Shown here one piece after another: positions 1-6,824 of a DNA stretch of 7,263 nt. The notes below the pieces were generated by a model. That model worked only from the letters and a program-made list of their open reading frames with translations. It was not told where the DNA came from and searched no databases. A program made the translations under genes and the position numbers. Numbering within the stretch: position 1 is the first letter of the stretch; each line of letters opens with the position of its first letter. The stretch covers positions 1 through 7,263 of the forward strand of contig CATXTS010000101.1 in the NCBI GenBank assembly GCA_958402495.1, written 5' to 3'. Source of the DNA: an uncultured Clostridiaceae bacterium (GTDB taxonomy: Bacteria > Bacillota > Clostridia > TANB77 > CAG-508).

Positions 1-1451
1 ATTGTAGGAGAATACGTACTTGGTCTACCAATTCCTTTTTCTTCTAACGCTTTTACCAAACTTGCTTCTGTATATCTTGGTGGTGGCTCTGTAAAACTCT
101 GCTTTGGTTCTAATTTTTGTTTCTTGACTTCTTGTTTTTCTTCTAGTTCTGGTAATTTTGCACTGTCTTCTTCTTCTTTTCCATCTTTTGATTCCACATA
201 TAAAGTCATAAACCCTTTAAATTTCAAAGTCTGTCCATTGGCTTTAAAGGTATAATCGTTAGCTTGTATATCCACTGCCATAGTATCATATACAGCAGCA
301 GCCATTTGGCTGGCAATAAAGCGATGATAAATTAAACGATATAATTTATACTGGTCAGGTGTTAAGGCTTCTTTTATCTTTTCTGGTTCTAGTTCTACAT
401 AAGTTGGTCTAATACCTTCATGGGCATCTTGGGCATCTTTTTTCGTTTTATAATAACGGTTTTCATAATAGGATGCACCATATACACTTTCAATATGTTG
501 TTTTGCTGCACTCCTAGCTTCTTCGGAAATTCTGGTAGAGTCTGTTCTCATATAGGTAATTAATCCTACAGAACCTTTTTCTGGCACTTTTACGCCTTCA
601 TATAATCCTTGTGCAACAGACATGGTTTTCTTTAACGTAAATCCTAGTTTCCTAGAGGCTTCTTGTTGCATTGTACTGGTTGTAAAAGGAGGTGCTGGTG
701 TTCTTTTTTTCTCGCTTTTTTTGATATTCGTAACGATATATTTAGCATCTTGCACTGCTTTTAAAATGCTATCTACTTCTTCTTGAGAATGAATTTCTTG
801 TTTCTTGCCATCTTTTCCAAAAAAATGTGCTTCAAAAGTTTTCTTTGACTTTTCATCTAATAAAGTCGCATAAATATTCCAATACTCTTCTGGTATAAAT
901 TGCTCAATTTCATTTTCTCTATCTACAATTAATTTCACGGCAACAGATTGTACTCTACCTGCAGATAAGCCCCTCTTTACTTTCTTCCATAAAACAGGGC
1001 TCATTTTATACCCCACAATACGGTCTAGTACACGACGTGCCTGTTGGGCATCTGTCAAATGCATATCTATTTTTCTAGGATGCTTGATAGATTCTTGAAC
1101 CGTCTCTTTTGTAATCTCATTAAATGTGACTCTACATACACTATCTTCTGGTATGGATAAAATATGTGCTAGATGCCAAGCAATTGCTTCTCCTTCACGG
1201 TCAGGGTCAGTTGCTAAATATACTTTTTTAGCGGAAGAAGCATCTTTTTTCAAACTCTTAATTAAATCGCCTTTTCCTCTAATATTAATATATTCTGGTT
1301 CAAAATCATGTTCTACATCTACACCTAATTTTGATTTTGGCAAGTCTCTTATATGTCCCATAGAAGCTACTACTTTTGTACTACCACCTAGAAATTTCTT
1401 GATAGTATTTGCCTTTGCTGGTGATTCTACAATAATTAATTTATCAGCCAT
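1..1451 (-). CDS. topA: DNA topoisomerase I (type IA), 5' part; gene continues past the left edge
   Basis: Relaxes negatively supercoiled DNA by cutting and rejoining one strand through a 5'-phosphotyrosine link. I translated the minus frame from the ATG at 1451 without meeting a stop: 483 residues, then two bases remain. The Toprim domain is at the N terminus, with the metal-binding acidic residues E9 (IIVESPAK) and D82/D84 (TDPDREGE). Further family motifs are SAGRVQS with R166, the active-site segment LITYMRTDST with catalytic Y300, HEGIRPT at 344-350, and GIGRPSTYSPT at 473-483. A charged, low-complexity stretch lies around 435-465. Family proteins are usually near 690 residues in Bacillota, so roughly 200, probably including the C-terminal zinc-binding region, lie outside the window. 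The start is supported by AAGGAGA about 7 bases upstream and by family alignment of E9. It has its own likely promoter and follows a terminator-like hairpin after murG, so it is probably a separate transcription unit. Confidence 0.97.
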   Translation of the reverse strand, partial: MADKLIIVESPAKANTIKKFLGGSTKVVASMGHIRDLPKSKLGVDVEHDFEPEYINIRGKGDLIKSLKKDASSAKKVYLATDPDREGEAIAWHLAHILSIPEDSVCRVTFNEITKETVQESIKHPRKIDMHLTDAQQARRVLDRIVGYKMSPVLWKKVKRGLSAGRVQSVAVKLIVDRENEIEQFIPEEYWNIYATLLDEKSKKTFEAHFFGKDGKKQEIHSQEEVDSILKAVQDAKYIVTNIKKSEKKRTPAPPFTTSTMQQEASRKLGFTLKKTMSVAQGLYEGVKVPEKGSVGLITYMRTDSTRISEEARSAAKQHIESVYGASYYENRYYKTKKDAQDAHEGIRPTYVELEPEKIKEALTPDQYKLYRLIYHRFIASQMAAAVYDTMAVDIQANDYTFKANGQTLKFKGFMTLYVESKDGKEEEDSAKLPELEEKQEVKKQKLEPKQSFTEPPPRYTEASLVKALEEKGIGRPSTYSPT

Positions 1452-1483
1452 GTATCTCTCCTTCTCGTTTTTCTCATTCTAGT

Positions 1484-1512
1484 ATTCTAAATGAATTTTA
1501 CCCATTTTGCAA
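1484..1512 (-). promoter_or_regulatory. Probable sigma-A-type promoter of topA
   Basis: On the minus strand TTGCAA (1512-1507) is followed after exactly 17 bases by TAGAAT (1489-1484). The -10 box matches TATAAT in five of six positions and the -35 box matches TTGACA in four of six. Transcription would start near 1477, leaving a leader of about 26 bases that contains the topA ribosome site. In AT-rich DNA such matches arise by chance, but the position and spacing fit well. Inferred from sequence only. Confidence 0.55.
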
Positions 1513-1542
1513 TACTTTTACTTTCATTTATAAAAATTTCAG

Positions 1543-1575
1543 AAAAAAATAGTACTTTTATGGTACTACTTTTTT
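1543..1575 (-). terminator. Rho-independent terminator-like hairpin overlapping the murG stop codon
   Basis: The left arm of the minus-strand RNA (1575-1563) is the last coding bases of murG, the loop (1562-1556) contains part of the stop codon, and the right arm (1555-1543) ends in seven Us. All 13 pairs form on the minus-strand RNA, one of them a G-U wobble (1569/1549); on the plus strand this pair would be an A-C mismatch. The core GUAGUAC/GUACUAU is short and weak in GC, so efficiency is uncertain. Its place at the end of murG and just before the topA promoter supports the call. Confidence 0.55.
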
Positions 1576-2673
1576 AATTTCTTCATATATCTTATCTTCC
1601 ACATGGTCTATCGCCATTTTGCGAGCATTTATCCCCATATTTTCCATTCTTTGTGGATTCTTTATTAAATCTTCCACTTCTTGGTTCAAATAGGTAGCTG
1701 TTAAAGCTCTATCTAAAATGACTTTTGCTGCTTTGGCCTTTTCTAGTACCCTTGCATTATATTCTTGGTGATTTTCTGCTGCATAAGGAAAGGGAATGAA
1801 AATAGCTGGTTTTCCAACAGTTGAAATTTCTGTAATAGACATAGCTCCGCTTCGAGAAATAATCACATCTACTGCATTTAACATTTCTTCCATATTATAA
1901 ATATATGGTACAATTTTAACGGTATTTCTACTTTCTAAACTTCTATTTTCTCTTTCTAAAACTTCTTTTATCTCATCATAAGCACTAGCGCCTGTTGCCC
2001 ATAGTAAATTATAATGCTGATTCATCTCTTTTTGTATGATTTCTATCAAACTCTCATTAATACTTTTAGCCCCTTGGCTTCCACCAAATGCCAACACCAA
2101 TGGTAAATCTTTAGTAAAACCTAATCGTTTTCGAATTTCTTCTTTTTCCACCTTTGTCATAGACAATTTTGTTACTTTTGTAGGCGTTCCTGTTACCACC
2201 ACTTCTTTTGCTTTAGGAAGTCTTTGTTTTGCTTCTTCAAATCCTAATAAAATCTTATCTGCCTTTTTAGAAAGCACTTTTACAGCCATTCCAGGAAAAG
2301 CATTACTTTCATGTAATACTAAAGGCACATGATACTTTTTACTAGCTAGCCCTACTGGAACACATACATAACCACCTGTTCCAATAACTACATCTGGCTT
2401 AAATTCTTTTACTAACCTTTTAGCTTCTTGCATCGCTGTTATCATTTTATAGGCTCTTTTAATATTTTCTATACTAAGACTTCTTCTAATACCATAGACA
2501 TCAATTGTCTTCAAAGAATAGCCAGCTCTTGGAACTAAATCATTTTCCAAGCCACGAGTAGTTCCTACAAAAACAATTTCTGCATCCTTTTCCTTTTCTT
2601 TTATCTTATTGGCAATCGCAATACCGGGATTAACATGCCCCCCAGTACCAGCAGCTGCAATTAATACTTTCAT
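1558..2673 (-). CDS. murG: MurG, UDP-GlcNAc:lipid I GlcNAc transferase
   Basis: Peripheral membrane glycosyltransferase (GT28 family) that moves GlcNAc from UDP-GlcNAc to undecaprenyl-diphospho-MurNAc-pentapeptide at the inner face of the membrane, making lipid II. The 371 residues match the usual length. N-domain: MKVLIAAAGTGGHVNPG with the glycine-rich GTGGH at 9-13, GTGGY at 98-102 and HESNAFPG at 121-128. C-domain: GGSQGA at 197-202, SRSGAMSITEI at 273-283 (E282 is expected to contact the nucleotide ribose) and PFPYAAENHQ at 294-303. The segment usually reading TGNP is TGTP here (161-164). The ATG at 2673 has a near-perfect AGGAGG (2684-2679) five bases upstream. It follows ftsW by 50 bases, and that gap contains a terminator-like hairpin, so murG output may be set apart from that of upstream genes. 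Its 3' end overlaps another hairpin. Confidence 0.97.
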   Translation of the reverse strand: MKVLIAAAGTGGHVNPGIAIANKIKEKEKDAEIVFVGTTRGLENDLVPRAGYSLKTIDVYGIRRSLSIENIKRAYKMITAMQEAKRLVKEFKPDVVIGTGGYVCVPVGLASKKYHVPLVLHESNAFPGMAVKVLSKKADKILLGFEEAKQRLPKAKEVVVTGTPTKVTKLSMTKVEKEEIRKRLGFTKDLPLVLAFGGSQGAKSINESLIEIIQKEMNQHYNLLWATGASAYDEIKEVLERENRSLESRNTVKIVPYIYNMEEMLNAVDVIISRSGAMSITEISTVGKPAIFIPFPYAAENHQEYNARVLEKAKAAKVILDRALTATYLNQEVEDLIKNPQRMENMGINARKMAIDHVEDKIYEEIKKVVP

Positions 2674-2686
2674 ATACGCCTCCTAG

Positions 2687-2721
2687 AAAAAATTGCCAAA
2701 AAAGAACGTCCCTTTTGGCAA
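2687..2721 (-). terminator. Intrinsic terminator or attenuator hairpin between ftsW and murG
   Basis: Minus-strand RNA from 2721 to 2693 folds end to end: nine Watson-Crick pairs (UUGCCAAAA with UUUUGGCAA), then two G-U wobbles, a G-C and an A-U, closing on a CGU loop. Six Us (2692-2687) follow at once, the classic layout of a rho-independent terminator. It begins three bases after the ftsW stop codon, and its U-tract ends two bases before the murG AGGAGG. No room remains for a separate murG promoter downstream of it. Full termination would therefore cut murG off, so partial read-through, attenuation or an mRNA-processing role is more likely. The function is inference; the structure is read directly. 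Confidence 0.65.
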
Positions 2722-2723
2722 AA

Positions 2724-3875
2724 TTAAACTTTATTTTTTGCTCTTGAAATATTTAATAAGATTCCTACACTACATAGTAAAATAACTAGTGCAGTTCCTC
2801 CATAACTAAAGAATGGTAATGCCATTCCTGTTGCTGGTATAGAAGAGGTTACAACGCCTATATTGATTACAGCTTGAATACCTATTAAGGAGGTGATACC
2901 TACTGCTAATAAACTACCAAATCCATCTGGTGCTTTCATAGCCGTTAAAATGCCTCTCCAAATAAAAACAGCAAACAGAGCAATGACCACTAAGCAGCCT
3001 ACAAAGCCTAATTCTTCTGCTACAATTGCAAAGATGAAATCATTATGTGGCTCTGGTATATACAAATATTTCTGTTTACTTTCTCCTAAGCCAACGCCAA
3101 ATAAACCGCCTGAACCAATAGCATACAAACTTTGTACAACTTGCCAACCATCTCCTTGTATATCTGCAAATGGGTCTAAGAAAGTAGTTAATCTAGTTAA
3201 ACGAAAGTTTCCTTTACCGGTTGCTTGAGCAAGTATTAGCATACCTGCAAGGGCTGTAGATATACCAGCCACACCAGCTGTTAAGAAATATTTTAAACGA
3301 CTACCAGCCATTAACATCATAATGCAAATAACAGAGATGATAACAATAGATGCACTTAAATGATCTTGTACGAAGAATAAGATAGCAATTGGTGGAATTA
3401 AGAAAAGTAGTGGTTTAATAAAGCCTTTCCAAAAGGAGTTTAGTTCATCTTTATGTTCTGTTAGATAAGTCGCATAAAAAACGATTAGCCCGATTTTAGA
3501 AATCTCAGAAGGTTGAAATTGACCAAATCCTAGGTTTATCCATCTAGTTGCTCCTTTTACATTTACACCAATTCCTGGTACTAAGACTAAAAGTAAGGCA
3601 ACTACAGAACCCACATAGGCTAATTTATAGAATTTCTTATAAATTCGATAATCTATTTTAGAAATAATAAACATCAGTATCAGTCCTAAAGCACCAAATC
3701 CAGCTTGTTTAATTACATAGGTATAACTATTTCCTGTTGTTGCAAGTGATGATGGTGCACTTGCCGATAATACCATAACAATCCCCAACGCTAACAACAA
3801 AATGACAGTAATACACAAGGTAAAGTCAAATGGATTTTTCATTGCTTTTGTATTTTTTTCTGCCTTACTTACCAA
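2724..3875 (-). CDS. ftsW: SEDS-family glycan polymerase FtsW/SpoVE, TTG start
   Basis: Polytopic membrane protein that polymerises lipid II into glycan strands together with a class B penicillin-binding protein at the division or spore septum. It has 383 residues with about ten hydrophobic segments (roughly 18-38, 57-72, 84-100, 125-138, 152-169, 173-190, 196-216, 284-306, 320-341, 348-376). SEDS motifs: GATRWINLGFGQFQPSE at 108-124, PEPHNDFIFAIVAEELG at 274-290 with D279 matching the essential aspartate of RodA/FtsW, and GMALPFFSYGG at 350-360. The usual QPDLGT-like segment reads QDHLSAS (170-176). The start is TTG at 3875, chosen because GGAGG lies seven bases upstream; the first internal ATG (codon 12) has no such site. 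In spore formers the SEDS gene beside murG is often named spoVE, and sequence alone does not separate the two names. RodA is less likely given the neighbours. No murD gene lies between it and mraY. Confidence 0.95.
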   Translation of the reverse strand: MVSKAEKNTKAMKNPFDFTLCITVILLLALGIVMVLSASAPSSLATTGNSYTYVIKQAGFGALGLILMFIISKIDYRIYKKFYKLAYVGSVVALLLVLVPGIGVNVKGATRWINLGFGQFQPSEISKIGLIVFYATYLTEHKDELNSFWKGFIKPLLFLIPPIAILFFVQDHLSASIVIISVICIMMLMAGSRLKYFLTAGVAGISTALAGMLILAQATGKGNFRLTRLTTFLDPFADIQGDGWQVVQSLYAIGSGGLFGVGLGESKQKYLYIPEPHNDFIFAIVAEELGFVGCLVVIALFAVFIWRGILTAMKAPDGFGSLLAVGITSLIGIQAVINIGVVTSSIPATGMALPFFSYGGTALVILLCSVGILLNISRAKNKV

Positions 3876-3882
3876 TTTCTTT

Positions 3883-3888
3883 CCTCCC
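3883..3888 (-). promoter_or_regulatory. Ribosome binding site that fixes the TTG start of ftsW
   Basis: GGGAGG on the minus strand at 3888-3883 leaves seven bases before the TTG at 3875-3873. This is ideal Shine-Dalgarno spacing, and it decides for the TTG over the ATG eleven codons further in. Confidence 0.8.
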
Positions 3889-3939
3889 TTTTATTTTTTG
3901 TAAATCCTCTTTTAAAGGTAATCTACTGTACTTCTTTAA

Positions 3940-4917
3940 TTAAATAGCTAAGACACCTATAATGCAAACAACTAAGGTAATTAAACTAAATACAGAAACA
4001 ATTTTATTTTCTCTCCAACCAGATAATTCAAAATGATGATGCAATGGTGCCATTTTGAAAATACGGTTTCCTGTTTTTTTATAATAAGCTACTTGTATTA
4101 TATCTGATAAGGTTTCTAATATTGGTATTAAAGCAATAATTAGTAATAACAATGGCATTTTTAAATATAAGGCAATGGCTGCTACTGCGCCTCCTAACAT
4201 TAAAGACCCTGTATCCCCCATCATTACTTTTGATGGATATAAATTAAATAGTAAAAATCCTAAACAAGCGCCTGCTAATACACTACCAAAGATGGCTACT
4301 TCTTTTACTTGGAAAATCATGGCAATAACGGTTAAGCAAGTTAGAATAATCGTTGTCACACTACTGGCTAATCCATCTACACCATCGGTTAAATTAATTG
4401 CATTTGTTGTTGCAAGCATAACTAAAATAGCTAGTGGAATATATAGCCAAATAGGAAGTGTCACAGCTGTCTTTACAAATGGAATGTAGATATCTGTTCC
4501 CATTTTTAAAACATTTGTTAAAAATAGCGTATAGGCTACTGCAATGATTAATAGTCCTAACATTTTTGCTACTGGTTTTAAACCATCGGTATTTTTTAGT
4601 ACTAATTTTCTGAAATCATCTATAAAACCTATCATTCCAAATCCTACACTAACAACTAACAATGGTAATATATGATTGGCTACTTCTGGTTCTTTTCCAC
4701 GATAATAAAAAAATAGTCCTACACATAAAATTATCATGCCAATCATCATAATGATACCACCCATTGTTGGTGTTCCTTGTTTTTTTAGATGGGACTGTGG
4801 TCCATCATCTCTTTCTATTTGACCGATTTTTAATTTTTTTAATATTGGTATTACCACTAAGGCAATGGCTACTGTTACGACAAAACTAATTAGTAATACT
4901 TTCACTTGAAAATCCAT
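3940..4917 (-). CDS. mraY: MraY, phospho-MurNAc-pentapeptide transferase
   Basis: Integral membrane enzyme that transfers phospho-MurNAc-pentapeptide from the UDP-linked precursor to undecaprenyl phosphate, giving lipid I and UMP; it is magnesium dependent. It has 325 residues, the normal length, with about ten hydrophobic segments. Key motifs: DDGPQSHLKKQGTPTMGG at 37-54, the aspartate pair D100-D101 (GFIDDFRK), TNAINLTDGVDGLA at 171-184 with D178, GDTGSLMLGG at 234-243 with D235, and the cytoplasmic HHH segment PLHHHFE at 291-297. The ATG at 4917 has AGGGGG upstream at good spacing. It follows murE by 53 bases and precedes ftsW by 64, with no hairpin or promoter that I would call in either gap, so it is probably co-transcribed with murE. 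Confidence 0.98.
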   Translation of the reverse strand: MDFQVKVLLISFVVTVAIALVVIPILKKLKIGQIERDDGPQSHLKKQGTPTMGGIIMMIGMIILCVGLFFYYRGKEPEVANHILPLLVVSVGFGMIGFIDDFRKLVLKNTDGLKPVAKMLGLLIIAVAYTLFLTNVLKMGTDIYIPFVKTAVTLPIWLYIPLAILVMLATTNAINLTDGVDGLASSVTTIILTCLTVIAMIFQVKEVAIFGSVLAGACLGFLLFNLYPSKVMMGDTGSLMLGGAVAAIALYLKMPLLLLIIALIPILETLSDIIQVAYYKKTGNRIFKMAPLHHHFELSGWRENKIVSVFSLITLVVCIIGVLAI

Positions 4918-4970
4918 GGTTTCCCCCTACTTTGCTTTTGATTTTTTTCTACTTTTTCTTAAGCATTTTT

Positions 4971-6473
4971 TTATTTCTTTTTCTTCTCTTTTTTAGCGTC
5001 TTTTTCTTGCTCTATAATTTCCTTTACAATGATTCTTTCATCAAATGGATATTTGACACCATTGATTTCTTGATATGGTTCATGTCCTTTACCTGCTAAT
5101 ACAATGATATCTTTCTTGTCTGCCATTTGAATTGCATAGCGAATCGCTTCTGTTCTATCGACTATTACAGTATATTTTCCTTTTGTCTTCTTTATGCCTT
5201 CTTCAATTTGTTCTACGATTTTATCTGGGTCTTCTGTACGAGGATTATCTGAAGTAATAATGGTAAAGTCTGCTATTCGACCTGAAATTTCTCCCATGAT
5301 AGGTCTTTTTCCTGTATCTCTATCTCCCCCACATCCAAATAAGCTAATGACTTTTCCTCTTGTATAAGATTTTACAGCATTTAAAATACTTTCTAGACTT
5401 TCTGGTGAATGGGCATAATCTATCATAATGGTTAATTCTTTTTGATTATTTACAAGTTCTGATCTTCCTGGAACTCTAACTTCTAGTAGTGCTTCTTTGA
5501 TTTGTTCTGCATTACAGCCTAATTTCATACCAATGCAAATAGCTGCTAAAGAGTTGTAGACGCTAAATCTTCCAGGAATACAGGTTTTTACCCTTTCATT
5601 TCGTTCTCCTATTTTCACTTTAAAATCCACATAAGAATTTGTAATAGTAATATCCTTGGCTAGCACATTACAAAAATTATCAATTCCATAAGTCGTTATA
5701 TCACATTCTGGTACTAACTTTGGTACTTTTGCTGCATATAAGTCGTCAGCATTTACAAATCCTGTTTTACACATTTTAAATAATTGTAACTTTGACTCAA
5801 AATAATCTTCCATATTAGGGTGTTCTTTCGGACTAATATGATCTTCTGAAAAGTTTGTGAAAATACCTATATCAAATTCACAACCAGCTACTCTATGTAA
5901 TTTTAAGCTTTGAGAGGAAACTTCCATAACCACGGCTTCACAGCCAGCCTCTGCCATATCATAAAACATTTTTTGTAATTTGATACTTTCTGGAGTAGTT
6001 CTATCACTATCTTCTATCTTCTGGTCACCTATATAAGAGGCAATCGTTCCTATAAGACCTACTTTCTTACCAGCCTTTTCTAAGATGGCTTTTGTCATAA
6101 AAGCCGTTGTTGTCTTTCCTTTAGTTCCTGTAATCCCAATTAACTTAAATCTTCTAGATGGATTTTTATAATAGTTACATGCACAAATAGCTAATGCATA
6201 TCTAGTATCTGGCACAACAATGATAGTTACCTCTTCTGGAATAGCTTTAATAATGGCCTTATCTACATCTGCTTGTGCCATAATGACACTAGCTCCCTGT
6301 TCTACTGCTTTTGTTATATAGTCATGTCCGTCTACGGCAAATCCTTTTATAGCAACAAACATACTATCTTTGGTTATATTTCTAGAATCACTGTCTAAAT
6401 TTTTAATTTCTTTATCTAAAGTTCCCTTTACCTTTAAGCCTTCCAATCCTGCTAATATTTCTTTTAAATCCAT
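4971..6473 (-). CDS. murE: MurE, UDP-MurNAc-tripeptide ligase, meso-DAP type
   Basis: Cytoplasmic Mur ligase that adds the third stem-peptide residue to UDP-MurNAc-L-Ala-D-Glu using ATP. The 500 residues show the three-domain family plan: an N-terminal UDP-substrate domain with SDSR at 28-31; a central ATPase domain with the P-loop GITGTKGKTTT at 113-123, TTPES at 159-163, EVSSQSL at 184-190 and the probable carbamylated lysine K228; and a C-terminal domain with DYAHSPESL at 352-360, GCGGDRDTGKRP at 380-391, DNPRTEDP at 409-416 and GKGHE at 461-465. The DNPR motif marks meso-diaminopimelate rather than lysine as substrate (family knowledge). The tail is unusually lysine-rich (residues 491-500, ending in four lysines) and A-rich in DNA, and its role is unknown. 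The ATG at 6473 has AAGGAGA seven bases upstream. It is the first gene of the wall operon, behind a good promoter. Confidence 0.98.
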   Translation of the reverse strand: MDLKEILAGLEGLKVKGTLDKEIKNLDSDSRNITKDSMFVAIKGFAVDGHDYITKAVEQGASVIMAQADVDKAIIKAIPEEVTIIVVPDTRYALAICACNYYKNPSRRFKLIGITGTKGKTTTAFMTKAILEKAGKKVGLIGTIASYIGDQKIEDSDRTTPESIKLQKMFYDMAEAGCEAVVMEVSSQSLKLHRVAGCEFDIGIFTNFSEDHISPKEHPNMEDYFESKLQLFKMCKTGFVNADDLYAAKVPKLVPECDITTYGIDNFCNVLAKDITITNSYVDFKVKIGERNERVKTCIPGRFSVYNSLAAICIGMKLGCNAEQIKEALLEVRVPGRSELVNNQKELTIMIDYAHSPESLESILNAVKSYTRGKVISLFGCGGDRDTGKRPIMGEISGRIADFTIITSDNPRTEDPDKIVEQIEEGIKKTKGKYTVIVDRTEAIRYAIQMADKKDIIVLAGKGHEPYQEINGVKYPFDERIIVKEIIEQEKDAKKEKKKK

Positions 6474-6513
6474 ACAGTTTTCTCCTTTACTATATTTCTA
6501 TTTTTCCGTGTAC

Positions 6514-6542
6514 ATTATATCGCTAATTTTTTCATTTGTAAA
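6514..6542 (-). promoter_or_regulatory. Sigma-A-type promoter of the murE-mraY-ftsW-murG operon
   Basis: On the minus strand TTTACA (6542-6537, one change from TTGACA) is followed after exactly 17 bases by a perfect TATAAT (6519-6514). Transcription would start near 6507, giving a leader of about 33 bases with the murE ribosome site. It is the best promoter match that I found between the upstream terminator and murE. Confidence 0.75.
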
Positions 6543-6780
6543 TGCATTTTTTAGGGAATTTTAGGAGCTACTTTTTTTCTTATTTTATACTTATGCTACC
6601 TTTTCATCTTTTATGAGAAAAATAGTAAGGCAACTACCCTACTATTTTTCAGTTTTATGAAAATAAATTAAAATATATTTTCTTCTATTTTACCTTTTAC
6701 TCTTTTTTCGCTTATTATTTTATATGTATCATTTTATTAATTACTTACTTTTTATCTCATACCTCATAATATTATAAGTC
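6543..6780. other. AT-rich non-coding spacer upstream of the murE promoter
   Basis: I see no gene here on either strand; the DNA is strongly AT-rich with many short T and A runs. It holds the hairpin described at 6617-6650, a 12-base AT palindrome at 6670-6681, and a TATAAT on the minus strand at 6776-6771. The nearest -35-like TTGAAA (6797-6792) lies only 15 bases from that box and inside the terminator stem, so I do not call a promoter there. Confidence 0.6.
6617..6650. terminator. 14-bp imperfect hairpin with A and T tracts, possible bidirectional terminator
   Basis: The arms 6617-6630 (GAAAAATAGTAAGG) and 6637-6650 (CCCTACTATTTTTC) pair at 13 of 14 positions around a six-base loop. The single unpaired position is A-C on the plus strand and U-G, a wobble, on the minus strand, so the minus-strand RNA pairs fully. 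The T-tract lies within the stem, which suits a terminator read in either direction. On the minus strand it could be a back-up terminator for the small upstream gene, since it lies upstream of the murE promoter. The structure is clear and the function is inferred. Confidence 0.45.
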
Positions 6781-6820
6781 AAAAGAATCCCTTTCAACTA
6801 CCGTTGAAAGGGATTCTTTT
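6781..6820. terminator. Strong rho-independent terminator after the small membrane-protein gene
   Basis: Two perfect 18-base arms (6781-6798 and 6803-6820, starting AAAAGAATCCCTTTC) enclose a four-base loop at 6799-6802. The arms begin with four As and end with four Ts, so the element can work in both directions. On the minus strand it starts four bases after the stop codon of the 91-residue gene, so it ends that gene's transcript and insulates the murE operon from it. Confidence 0.85.
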
Positions 6821-6824
6821 AAGA

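Noticed and set aside
1126..1482. Plus-strand open frame opposite topA
   Set aside because: It lies antisense to the conserved Toprim coding region, its translation resembles no protein, and it has no convincing ribosome site. It is a shadow of topA.
2036..2332. Plus-strand open frame opposite murG
   Set aside because: It is antisense to a conserved gene with no independent coding evidence.
2893..3228. Plus-strand open frame opposite ftsW
   Set aside because: It is antisense to the conserved SEDS motifs and is explained by the codon pattern of ftsW.
3903..3916. Small inverted repeat in the mraY-ftsW gap (CCTTTAAAAGAGG on the minus strand)
   Set aside because: It has only five pairs including a wobble and no U-tract, so it is too weak to call a terminator.
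4175..4489. Plus-strand open frame opposite mraY
   Set aside because: It is antisense to the catalytic region of mraY with no independent support.
4965..5000. A-rich lysine codon run at the end of murE as a possible programmed frameshift site
   Set aside because: A shift would alter only the last few residues, no downstream frame continues usefully, and no stimulatory hairpin is seen. Lysine-rich tails are common in AT-rich genomes.
6370..6564. Plus-strand open frame over the murE start and promoter
   Set aside because: It covers the murE start and promoter on the other strand; its Phe/Ser-rich translation is typical of AT-rich DNA read antisense.
6771..6797. Second promoter candidate upstream of murE (TTGAAA and TATAAT on the minus strand)
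   Set aside because: The spacing is 15 bases and the -35 box lies inside the terminator stem; the promoter at 6514-6542 is far better.
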